This document shows positions 11,049-20,430 of a stretch of 64,000 nucleotides of DNA, piece after piece. Numbering within the stretch: position 1 is the first letter of the stretch; each line of letters begins with the position of its first letter. Both the position numbers and the translations under genes were made by a program. The DNA lies in NCBI GenBank assembly GCA_038277395.1, contig CM076195.1:53329551-53393550 (forward strand), read 5' to 3'. Under the pieces are notes generated by a model that was not told the origin of the DNA, searched no databases, and saw only the letters and a list, made by a program, of their open reading frames with translations. Source of the stretch: Dryocosmus kuriphilus. Its lineage: Eukaryota; Arthropoda; Insecta; Hymenoptera; Cynipidae.

Positions 11049-11935
11049 TCATTCTTTGAGTGGAGCAGAGGTAGAGTTTGGTGGTGCATACGCGGCCAAG
11101 CGATGATACACTGTGCACCACTATTTCAGTTGAAATAGGTGCAGTAGAAGGCCTAAATATCATAATGTTGTACTGGAACCCCCCAACATTTATTCCTTTA
11201 GCGGCTTACTGTGCATGGTGCAGAGGCAGAGATTGATGATGCATAAGAGCCCAAGTGATGATGCACTATGCACCACCATTTCAGTTGAGATAGGTGCAGT
11301 AGAAGTCCTAGATAACGTGATGTTGCACTGACAACCCCAAACATTTCTTCCTTTAGTGGCTTTCTGTGAGTGGTGCAGAGGTAGAGATTGGTGAATCATA
11401 AGAATGCCAGCGATGATACACTATGCACCACTATTTCAGTTGAGGTAGGTGCGGTAGAAGGCCTAGATATTCTAATGTTGCCCTGGCACCCCCAAACATT
11501 TCTGCCTCTAGCGTCTTTCTGTGAGTATTGATGGGGTAGGAATGGTTCGTGTATACGAGTGCAAGCGATGATACACTACGCTTTACTGTTTAAGTTGAGA
11601 TAGGTGTGGTAGAAGGTCTAGATATCGTAAGATTGAACTGACACCCAAAAAACATTTCTGCCTCTAGCGCATTTCTATGAGTGGTGCAGAGGTAGAGTGT
11701 AGTGGTGCATAATGGTCCAAATGGTGATACACTATACACCACCATTTCAGTTTATATAGGTGTAGTAGAAGGCCCAGATATCGTAATGTTGCACTGGCAC
11801 GCCCAAACATTTCTTCCTCTAGCGGATTTCTGTGAGTGGTGAAAAAGGTAAAGACTGGTGGTGCACAACAGTGCAAGCGATGACTCACTATGCACCACTA
11901 TTTCAGTTAAGATAGGTGCAGTAGTGTCACGTCCC
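11049..11935 (+). repeat. Tandem array of ~156-bp satellite units
   Basis: About six diverged units are recognisable by (G/C)AGAGGTAGAG followed by GGTGGTGCATA, CTATGCACCA, TTTCAGTTGAGATAGGTG, CAGTAGAAGGCCTAGATATC and CTAGCGGCTTTCTGTGAG. Successive starts lie near 11,064, 11,218, 11,375, 11,525, 11,683 and 11,838, giving a period of 150-158 bp. The array abuts an inverted unit at about 11,048, making a head-to-head junction. A further single unit sits at 24,965-25,110 in R2rep copy B. Short frames across it are by-products of the repeat. Confidence 0.92.
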
Positions 11936-12134
11936 GAGCTAAGACGATGGTAGGTTGGTATATATAGTTAAGGGAGGCTAGGTTTGCTGATTGTTTCAGG
12001 GTGGTAAGGTCTGACAATCTGAAGGATCGTTGTCACATGTCGATCCTAGGAGATCGTATCATATGCAAAGACAAAATGTAGACAAAATATCCAGGAACAG
12101 TATTTGTTTATTACAAGTATAGAGGATTATAGAA
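11936..12134 (-). mobile_element. LTR fragment related to the LTR at 24.0 kb
   Basis: The block starts TGTCACGTCCC, an LTR-like terminus, and contains GATCCTAGGAGATCG, ATATGCAAAGACAA and TATAGAGGATTATAGAACAA in the same order as 23,968-24,070. On the - strand an AATAAACAAATA polyadenylation-type signal is present in both copies, which sets the orientation. The copy is interrupted at about 12,134 by RepA copy 1; the LTR text resumes at about 13,328 with TAATACAATATAGATATTAA. It appears to be part of a solo or truncated LTR. Confidence 0.8.
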
Positions 12135-13121
12135 CAACAAAAATATGCCAGCTTCGTGGTCATATTTTCATCACGCGCTTCGCGCGATATATAAGCGCGC
12201 TGAGAGCGCGCGTCTGTTGGCACTCGCGCTTCGCGCTCGATACGTTATATACGGCACTCGCGCCTCGCGCTCAATAGTTTATTTACCTCGCGCTAAGCGC
12301 TCGGTGTTTATAGATCGCATAAACCTTTAAATTAAAAATTATAAAAGAAATTATTTTACTTAAGACTCTATCGCCCTTAAGGAATACATTCTCATCATGA
12401 AACTGATGCTTCGCGCTCGATAATAAAAATCTTTTTTAAACACATTGTAGATTGGTAAAGCTTTTTCGTGATTTTCCACATTTTCTCAATGCACGATTTC
12501 GATTCTTAAAAGTAAAACGATAAGGCTCGTAAATATATTTTGTAGCTCTTTCCAAGGCGAACAATTCTGCTTGTTAATATTTTTTCGTATCATGCATAGT
12601 TTGGTGGGAAGTTTGAATTTTTGATTTTTAATGACGTTTTCTCGATTAAAACAAAAACCGTGTATTTCATCAAAAAATTGTTTATATAAAATTTGTAGAC
12701 CTTTTTGAGTTGAATAACTTTGTTTTTATAATTTTTTTCGTATCTTGAATATTTTGGCAAGAAACAACAGTTATTTATGTTTAATAACGTTTTCTCACAA
12801 AAACCGTGCATGTTACAGAAAAATGGTTGAAACAAAATTTCTAAATTTTTTTTAGGTGAACAATTTTACTTTCGATCGTTTTCTTCATATCTTGCATAGC
12901 TTAGCCGGAAAATTGATTTTTTGATTTTATTAAAACCGTTTTCGATGGATAAAACCATAACCACTGGTCAAAAACCGCTGGTTAACGAACTCGTCCTTAC
13001 TTTTCAACCCCTAAAGAAGTTTGTCAAAGCGCAATCCAATCCGATTAGTCCTTCGAAAGTCATCGTGGGAACAGGCTCCGACGACGACGACAACGACGAC
13101 AACGACAACGACAACAGCGAC

Positions 13122-13180
<59 letters not shown>

Positions 13181-13327
13181 CAGTGACAACGACAACGACA
13201 ACAGACAGACACCGTCGTAATACATGTTTTTTCGGACTCAGGGGGTCACGAAACTTCGAGATTCATGAAATCCGCGAAAGTCATTTTTCACATAAAACTA
13301 ATACCTTCTCATTGAGATCACAATGTA
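12135..13327 (-). repeat. Composite repeat RepA, copy 1
   Basis: This copy is reversed relative to copies 2 and 3. From left to right it has a cluster of GC-rich palindromes such as GCGCTTCGCGC (12.17-12.31 kb), an A/T-rich part with tandem units of about 150 bp marked by TCTTGCATAGTTTGG-like text near 12,592, 12,744 and 12,892, then GGATAAAACCATAACCACTGGTCAAAAA, then TCCTTCGAAAGT(C/T)ATCGTGGGAACAGG-like text, a GACGAC/GAAAAC microsatellite, and an end containing ACCTTCTCATTGAGATCACAA. It is inserted in an LTR whose uninterrupted form is at 24.07 kb. No protein function is implied by the open frames across it. Confidence 0.88.
13079..13205. repeat. GAC/AAC/GAAAAC-type microsatellite
   Basis: A hexanucleotide-based repeat mixing GACGAC, AACGAC and GAAAAC. 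Translated it gives long Asp/Asn and Asn/Glu runs on + and Leu/Ser/Phe runs on -. The same kind of repeat occupies the same place in the other RepA copies with different length and composition, so it is part of the repeat rather than a conserved acidic protein. Confidence 0.93.
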
Positions 13328-14160
13328 ATACAATATAGATATTAATTAGATTTACGTGAATACCTTTCTAGTTGAAAGAGTGAGGGATAAAGCAAAGGAT
13401 TGTAAAGAGAATTATATAAAAATCTTTTCTTTTATGTTAAATCTTGTGTTCCAAAAAAGGGCAAGGGTAAACTCCAAAAAGCGGGATTTGTGCTTAGCTT
13501 TCAGCTAGAGTGGAAATTTGAGTGAGTAATCTCTTACGTTTTAATACCAAGTGTTCTTCTAAAAGAAGCCATTATTCTTATCAGGAATAAAGGGGGATTA
13601 ATCCCTTACTTTCGTCCCACGATAAAAAGGTTGCAAGAGCATTCACTTAAAATTTATGTAATTGTGGTTGAGAGATGATTACCTTATTATTTCCTTTCTG
13701 ATACTTTGCACAATAAGAGAAGTTGAATAGCTTGACCGACTCTCATTGAGAATTCAAAAAAGCAGGTACAAAGAGACTCGGTAGGAACAAAGTCAGAGAC
13801 AGGGATAATAAAGCTGTCCAAGGCTGTCACCACCGGAGGTGCACCTGTATTCCAAAACAACGGCCTAAGTAGCCATAATTGATAACATAAATATCCATAT
13901 TTTGACTTATCCATAAAGGAAAAGTACTTACTCGAGAGAGAATAGAATAAAGTAGAATCGAAAGAATAAAGGACATTTATAAAATTGGTATTCTTAATGG
14001 TTTATACTGACAATCTATTAATTGATGGTTATAGGAATAGAGCTTGTGTAATAGGGATTAGCGTAGGATTATTTGAATAAATTCTTATTGTATCTCATAA
14101 CAAAACTTGTTTTTACTCTCGTTGTAACCTTAAACTAACTAGTAAATAATTTCGTTTTTA
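13328..14160. other. Probable remainder of LTR and unassigned DNA
   Basis: The first 25 bases continue the LTR interrupted by RepA copy 1. Beyond that, similarity to the LTR at 24.1 kb fades. I see no protein motif. The 75-codon - strand frame at 13,687-13,914 is not recognisable. Confidence 0.4.
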
Positions 14161-14238
14161 AAATTATAAAAGGTCGAAAATTGAATTACGTAGTCCGCGA
14201 AATTTCAAAAGTCACCTTACTTTTTGAACAATCCTCGT
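14161..14238 (-). mobile_element. Inverted terminal fragment of a second mariner copy
   Basis: The text GTCACCTTACTTTTTGAACA followed by ATCCTCG and TA is a mariner terminus. The preceding 50 bases match, in reverse, the inner left flank of the mariner at 14,367. A further terminus in the opposite direction (GCGAGGTGCGTTGAAAAAGT) lies at 14,331-14,358, so three related ends are clustered around a TA tract. Confidence 0.8.
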
Positions 14239-14249
14239 ATATATGTGTC

Positions 14250-14250
<1 letters not shown>

Positions 14251-14330
<80 letters not shown>
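14251..14330. repeat. (TA)n microsatellite between mariner ends
   Basis: An AT/TA run of about 80 bases lies exactly between two outward mariner termini (14,238 and 14,331). Confidence 0.95.
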
Positions 14331-14333
<3 letters not shown>

Positions 14334-14440
14334 AGGTGCGTTGAAAAAGTAAGGTGACTATATATACGAGGTGTGTTCAAGCAGTAAGGTGACATTTTAA
14401 ATTTCGCCGGCTACGTACATTCACTCTTCAATTTTTACAT

Positions 14441-15775
14441 TCTAATTTCAATGAGAAGGTATTAGTTTTATGTGAAAATGACTTTCGTGGATTTCATGAA
14501 ATCTCGACGCTTCGTGATCCTCTGCATCCGAAAAAACATGTTTTACATTGGTATCTAAATGTCTTTGTCGTTGTCGTTGTCGTCGCTGTTGTCGTTGTCG
14601 TCGCTGTTGTCGTTGCCGTCGGCTTCTGTTCCCACGATAACTTTCGAAGGACTAATCGGATTAGATTGCGCTTTGCCAAACTTCTTTAAGGCGTAAAAAG
14701 AAAGGACGGGTTCGTTAACCAGCGATTTTTGACCAGTGGTTATGGTTTATCCATCAAAAACGGTTTTCACATAATGAAGAAATCCATTCTTCGGCTAAAA
14801 TATACGAGATACAAGAAAATAGTAAAGAGAAAAATTATTCACCTTAAAAAAATCTACAAATTTTGTTTGAATGATTTTTTGATAAAATTCACGGTTCTTG
14901 TTTTAATCGAAAAAATGTTATTATTAAAAACAAATAACTGTGTTCTCTTGCCAAAATATTCAAGATACGAAAAAAATGATTACAAACAAAGTTGTTCATC
15001 TCAAAAAGAACTACAAATTGTGTGTGAACCATTTTCTGATAAAATGCACGGTTTTTGTTTTAATCGTGAAAACGTTATTAAAAATTAAAAATTCAAATTT
15101 CCCCCCAAACTATGCAAGATACGAAAAAAATGATGATAAACAAAATTGTTCAACTCAAAAAGATCTACAAATTTTCTCTCATTTTTTAAGCAGACGCGTA
15201 GTTTTTGAGTTATTCCTGAAACATTTTATTAAATACAAACAAATCCACTTTTCATCAAAACTATGCGAGATACAAGAAAATATTAACAGGCAGAATTGTT
15301 CTCCTTGGAAAGAGCTACAAAATTTATTTATAAGACTCATCGTCTTAATTTTAAGAATCGGAATCCTGCATTGCGAAAATTTGGAAAATTACAAAAAAAC
15401 TTTACCAATCCACAATGTGTTCAAAAAAAATTTTATTATCGAGCACGAAGCGCCAGTTTCATGATGAGAATGTATTTCTTAAGGTCGAAAGAGCCTTAAG
15501 TAAAATAATTTCTTTTGTAATTTTTAATAAAAAATTCAAATTCAATGATATCACTAAAAGTAGGTGTCTTGAAATTTTAAGACCCAAGTAACGAATACCG
15601 AGCATGATATGCAAGGACCAAAACATCCGAGAGCGAAGCCCGAGGCTGAAGTATATCGGTGCGCGAAGCGCGACGACCGGCAGACCACGCGCCTTAGGCG
15701 CGCTCATACTTCGCGCATAGCGCGCGATGAGAATATGCACGCGAAGCGGGCAGATTTTTAAAAATTTTATATTGC
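14441..15775 (+). repeat. Composite repeat RepA, copy 2
   Basis: The most complete + orientation copy. It begins near AATTTCAATGAGAAGGTATTAG and has a GTCGTTGTCGTC microsatellite (14.56-14.63 kb) followed by CCCACGATAACTTTCGAAGG. Then come four degenerate tandem units starting at about 14,797, 14,953, 15,107 and 15,257 (period 150-156 bp), each with AA(A/C)TATGC(A/G)AGATAC(G/A)A and a CTACAAATT box. It ends with GC-rich palindromes (GCGCGAAGCGCG, GCGCCTTAGGCGC) at 15.65-15.74 kb. Long frames through the tandem units are repeat artefacts. Confidence 0.9.
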
Positions 15776-15894
15776 TACACTTGTACCGAACATATGTGAA
15801 TAGTTTCAAGTGTATAGCATTTTTAGTTTGTTTGCGTGAGGCGTAAAGGGTAGAAGTGTTCGGTGTGTTCTTCGATGTTCTGCTGTCGAGAAAA

Positions 15895-16719
15895 ATGGAT
15901 CAGAGAACTTGCATCAAATTTTGTGTAAAAGATAGAATTAAGTGCTCCAAAGCACTTGAAATGTTAAAACTGGCATAAGGTGAGCCTACTTTGAGCAAAA
16001 AATGTTTATAAGTGGTACAAGCTCTCCCAAGAAGGCCGAGAAGACAAAAATGACGAATCTCGCTCTGCACGCCACAGCACGTCAGTAAATGGCTCAAAAG
16101 AGTTAGAACTGGTGACGAATCATGGGTATACGGTCATGGCGTCGAAACCAAAGCCCAGTCGTCTCAATGGAAGACCCGGGAAGAGCCAAGAACGAAAAAA
16201 GCACGTCAAGTTCGATCAAGTGTCAAGGCTTCTCTCACTGTTTTCTTCGATTACCGTGGCGTAGTACATCAAAAGTTCTTACCACAAGGTCGCGCGGTCA
16301 ATAAGGAGTATTTCCTTGAAGTTATGTACCGTTTGCGAGAAGCAATGCGACAAGAACGTGCAGAATTGTAGAAAAACAATTCATAGCTTTTGCATCACGA
16401 CAATGCACTTGCTCACTCATCGTTGCTTGTGCGTGATTTTATGGCCAAAGACAAAACCGCAATCATGCCTCAGCCACCATATTCACCGGATTTGGCCCCC
16501 TGCGACTTTTTCCTGTTCCCAAAATTGAAGAGACCCATGAAAGGACGGAGATTTTCAAAGATTGAGGAGAGAAGGAATGCATCGTTGGAAGAGCTTAAGG
16601 CTGTACCAAAAAGTACTTATCAGAAGTGCTTCGAGGATTGGAAAAAGCGTTGGCACAAGTGTGTTATATCTGAGGTAGGTTACTTTGAAGGGGAAAACAT
16701 TAAATTGATGAATAAATAA
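15895..16719 (+). pseudogene. Mariner transposase pseudogene (DD34D)
   Basis: The N-terminal end starts at ATGGATCAGAGAACTTGC (15,895) and continues IKFCVKDRIKCSKALEML, a mariner HTH start. Roughly 80-90 residues are missing between the HTH region and the catalytic core near 16,090, where WLKRVRTGDESWVYG begins. The core follows with several frame changes and a stop. The C-terminal frame (16,390-16,719) has the second Asp in HHDNALAHSS and the third in PYSPDLAPCDFF, 34 residues apart, and ends normally with EGENIKL. Deletion, stops and frameshifts make it inactive. It belongs to a different mariner lineage from the copy at 6.1 kb, judging by its TIRs and sequence. Confidence 0.9.
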
Positions 16720-16768
16720 ATATTTTTATGTAAGCATTAAAAGTAACCTTACTTTTTGAACAGGACTC

Positions 16769-16770
<2 letters not shown>

Positions 16771-16825
<55 letters not shown>
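16771..16825. repeat. (TA)n microsatellite at mariner right end
   Basis: A 55-base AT run starts directly at the TA target duplication of the mariner. Confidence 0.95.
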
Positions 16826-16828
<3 letters not shown>

Positions 16829-17479
16829 TTCGGATATTTCAGCAGCATAGTATTCAGAGACCAAAAATGAGTGGCCTAACCTATAATTCATTGCACAGGC
16901 GTTTCACTTCAGGATTCTAGCATATTTCTTTCAGTGATGAAACTAGGCTACTTAAATATGTTCTTGAAAACTGAATTTCAGTCCCTGGATATCCTGGATT
17001 TCCTGAAGTATGAGTGGTTTCAAATTAATAGGGACCTAAGGTCCAAGGATTAATTTAGACAGTATCTTTGTGAGTTCTAAAAAATTATCTGTTGAACTCT
17101 AATTCCAACATCAAGTTCGTAAATTCAATTTTCCTTGGTACACTATGTATGTTTCGTGTTTGATAAATGTTGATAATTCTATTCGAATATTATTGTAACC
17201 TCAAAGTACGAATAAGGATTATGTGTTTTTGTTTTTGTTTTGTTATTTGCGAATGAAAGGAGGACTAACATCAAACATAATGCTTATCCTATGCTGCGTC
17301 TGGTTTATTATTGTGATCGCTTACATTCTTATATGACTTCCGTTTCGCCACTTTGTCACACGGTGGTTCTTATATTCATGTAGGCGTTCCTTTTCCTCGC
17401 ACGTGGAGCCTTCACTGGTGAGATTATGTTACCTTCTCAGAAAGGCCATAATTGTTTAAATGATGTCGTCACATGCAGC
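16826..17479. other. No gene seen
   Basis: This stretch separates the mariner from the env-like remnant. A 3' LTR matching 23,937-24,400 would be expected somewhere here and was not found, so the retroelement is probably truncated at this side. Confidence 0.4.
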
Positions 17480-18010
17480 ACGTTCAATAGTACGAGATAT
17501 CCCAGACATACTGACAATTCATTAGAAACTACTTAATATCGGTATTTCAGGAGGTGTCGTTGTTTCAATGTTTTCCTTTTGCGGAAAATGGCTGAAAATT
17601 TTTGGTTTTCCTATCCTCCCTTATAATTTTTATCGTCCTCCATATAAAAGTGAGCTTTTGTCTTCAATATCTGGTGTCAGGATGCCCAATTTTCGCTGTA
17701 TTTTAGCAATCTTCCTTTATTGCAGAGATATTGAAGCAGGTATCATGGATTTGATCGATGTCCTGTAGTAACTTGTAGTGATGATACTGATTAGAGAAAT
17801 TTCGATCGTCCAGACATATCCTCCAGTAAATTTGAGTTAGCCTTTGTGGCTTTAGTTTTTCGTAGAATAATCCCGCGTTTTCTTTTAAAGGCTGGATCTC
17901 GTACTGTTGTGGACTCCGTAGAAAGACTGGAAGTAGAATAAGAAATGCTCATTTCTCCTATGTGAGTTTTGAGGTTGACATAAACGACTCCATCGGTGCA
18001 CTGAAAATTA
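17480..18010 (-). pseudogene. Env-like remnant of an errantivirus-type gypsy element
   Basis: Downstream of the integrase in the element's orientation, the - strand reads, across several frames, a segment with GLFYEKLKPQRL followed by a Trp-containing block and KLLQDIDQIHDTC. This spacing resembles the start of the envelope protein of insect errantiviruses (family knowledge). There are many stops and no intact signal peptide, furin site or transmembrane segment could be made out, so it is only a relic. The placement after integrase supports the call more than the sequence does. Confidence 0.45.
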
Positions 18011-18389
18011 CGTTAATTCGGTTACACATAATAATTTATATTACAGAAAGTGGATAGAATAAGGCAATCTCCAAATCCTCTTTCTTCTTTTCTTTTCGTC
18101 TTTCTTTATTTTATATTACATTATTAACATGGTTGGATATACAACGTAGTCTATTATCCTAATATTATAAAAAGTAAATATGGTATGATATAATTTTTAT
18201 GAGAAGGTTCCTTCGGAGTTATTTTGGGTTTTTGAGATAATTTTTAAGAATATCTTATACGTCTCTGTGAACGTCTATATTTATCTATTTTAGGTTGATT
18301 ATTTAGACTGTATATGTTTAAGTAGATTTTTAGCGTGCTCATTTAAACACATATTAAATAGGATTTAAAAGTTTTTAGTTCTTTTTATT

Positions 18390-19850
18390 CATTAATTTTG
18401 ATTCAAAGGGGCCCAAAATTCTTCTTCTGTAACCTTCCCGTTTTCGGATAATTTTTCATTCGCTTTATTTCTTTATTGCACTTCTTCATTATATGGCCCC
18501 TTAAATAACAGTATTCGCAGCATTTTTCCCATTTAAATAATTTTATTAGCAATTTTGACTCCCTTTTTATTCAGAAGGCATTCTTCACTAAAGAAATACG
18601 TTTTTTCTAACTCTTCAAGGATTTTCTTAGCCGCACAATGTTCTGCTGTGCGAATCTGTTTTTGCCCATTACTTATTTCTATGAATAAATTTGGCAGGCC
18701 TTGTATCCTCTACGATACATTTCACAAAAAACTTCTTGCCATGGGGAGGTCCTACCGTTCTGTGGATGCTATAAATAGGTTTGGCAAAGTTGTATTCTGC
18801 TGTTAATGCTTCCAGTGGTCTGCCACTTCTCCCTTAGGCTTTGATGGCGAATTATATATTTGTCCCTTGAGGGATTTGATCAAAATTATAATCGACTCGT
18901 TCATCCTGCAAAGGGAAATAATCATATTAATAAAACATTCTAGTTAGATTATAATGAGCAATTCTTAATTTGTCCACGTGTTTGTGAAACCTTTTTTCAT
19001 TCATAGGCTCTAATATTATTGTAGTGTGCTTGTCTAAAAGGTCTACAATTTTGTAAGGTCCGGGAATTTTGCTGTCCTGCTTATCGTTTTTGGTTTCTCG
19101 CTTTACATACGCGTTATCCCTTATTTTTCCAAGAAAAGGGTTCGCTTTTCGGTCATAAATTTCTTTGGAACTGTGTTTTGCGTTAATTAAATTTCTAGCC
19201 TCTATTTCTTTAATTTCTGATAGTCTTAGTATTAATTCACTTAAATAGGAACCATACGTTTCTGGGTCTTCGTGTGAGGAGAACGAGCTCGGATTTCGCG
19301 CTGTTTTTCCGAAAATTAATTCGCAGGGTGTAAATTTAGTAGCTTCGTGAATCGGGTGTTATAAGTGGACATTGCGAAAGGTAATATTCTATCCCAGTCA
19401 TCATAGTAGTCCACGTAAGAACGTATATAGTTGATTAGTACTCCGTGGCTTCTTTCTAGAGCACTGTTTGATTGGGGTCTTTATCCGGAATTTGTTATCT
19501 GTTTTATTCCGAAAATATTAGATAATTTCCCCAAGAGATTACTTATGAATGCACTTCCTCGATCTGTTCATATGGCCAAGTTTTTGCTAGTGTATGCGCG
19601 ATGGTGGTTGCAGTTATGTTCGATATAGCTACGGTTATGCATTATTCTTACAGGTTCTCCTGCATCGCTAAAATGTGGCTGTTTCCATCTGTAGTAATGG
19701 GTAATGGTCCAACTATATTGAGTCAGACTTTGTCAAAGGTCTCTAAAGGTGTGTCCGTTATAATCACGTGTTCATGAGTTTTGGTCTGGATGATTTTTTG
19801 TTGTGACAAGTACTGTATTTTCGTACAAAATTCATGACTTGTTCTTTTCT
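18390..19850 (-). pseudogene. Gypsy integrase remnant
   Basis: The - strand encodes, in order, a FVRKYSTCHNKK segment (the CxxC half of the zinc-binding HHCC region), IVGPLPITTDGNSH with the usual catalytic MD changed to LN, a central domain with TNRGSAFISNLL (second Asp changed to Asn) and NSALERSHGVL with the catalytic Glu, then DWDRILPFAM and a C-terminal domain with PGPYKIVDLLDKHT and KRFHKHVDKLR. Order and spacing are those of Ty3/gypsy integrase. Several stops and frameshifts, plus the lost aspartates, show it is dead. Confidence 0.85.
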
Positions 19851-19851
19851 T

Positions 19852-20098
19852 CAACAGCGGAGCGAAACTCGTAAGTTTCCATCCGCTTCCTACGACGGAA
19901 ACTAAGCGATTGCCGTTCTGTACGAAGTGGATGGAAACTTACTTCTTTCGCTCCGCTTTTAAAGAAAATAGTATGTGGCCCTTGAGCGAGAACGGTCTTT
20001 TGCGCCTTGTATGAATTTGAGCACCTCGGCTTCGGCTCGAGTGCTCAGCTTGATACGCAGCACGAAAACGCTCGTTTTCGCTTTCGATGCAGAATTCA
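19852..20098. mobile_element. Small hairpin (MITE-like) insertion in integrase
   Basis: AGCGGAGCGAAA at 19,857 and its inverse TTTCGCTCCGCT at about 19,947-19,958 bound a near-palindrome that also contains AAGTTTCCATCCGCTTC and its inverse. Immediately to the right are further hairpins, GAGCACCTCGGCTTC...GAGTGCTC and GAAAACGCTCGTTTTC. The whole block lies between the pre-integrase frame and the integrase zinc-binding region, where a continuous protein is expected, so it is an insertion. Its exact ends and target duplication are not resolved. Confidence 0.65.
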
Positions 20099-20101
20099 CT
20101 A

Positions 20102-20430
20102 TTATTCCTGTCCATACATATCGTTCCCTTTCTCTTCTATAAGATTTATTGATCCCTTTATGTCGCCAATTTTATTTTGTTGATTTCCAAGGATTATTTG
20201 TTCATCATTCTTTTCTAGGGGCACGCATAAGCTTCCGTGATGTATCATAATTTTGATGTTGCTATCTTTAAAAGTTTCTCTTAAAACTTCTATAAGTTCA
20301 CTTCGAGATAAACCTCCTGTAAGATCTCCTCGGTTCGAAATTCTGAATGAACCTATGTCTTCACTTGTTAGAGCTACGAACAAGTTATGTAAGGCAATTC
20401 TGAAATTTTCTCTTTGCAATTTGCAAAATG
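20102..20430 (-). pseudogene. Gypsy pol: region before integrase
   Basis: A 105-codon - strand frame with the pattern FRIALHNLFVAL, FRISNRGDLTGGLS and LREVLRE-like text (actual LIEVLRETFKDSNIKIMI) matches the segment that precedes the integrase zinc-binding domain in a group of insect gypsy elements I know. The expected downstream GGHKG motif is degraded to GDIKGS. The hairpin insertion follows directly. Confidence 0.6.

Larger units (their letters stand above)
14367..16769 (+). mobile_element. Mariner element interrupted by RepA copy 2
   Basis: The left end CGAGGTGTGTTCAAGCAGT and the right end (inverse of CGAGTCCTGTTCAAAAAGT) are imperfect inverted repeats of about 27 bp, each next to TA (14,365-14,366 and 16,770-16,771). 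About 1.33 kb of RepA lies inside near the left end. The net mariner length is about 1.07 kb, shorter than a full element because part of the transposase gene is deleted. Confidence 0.9.

Noticed and set aside
10900..11935. Tandem array considered as a CRISPR-like array
   Set aside because: The whole ~156-bp unit repeats without unique spacers, and the genome is eukaryotic.
12921..13220. 99-codon frame rich in Asp/Asn/Glu, looking like an acidic protein
   Set aside because: It is the microsatellite part of RepA; the other three copies have different lengths, frames and stops there.
14729..15464. Overlapping frames with repeated YARYEKN-type peptide
   Set aside because: They follow the ~152-bp tandem units of RepA, and the frame is not kept between units or copies.
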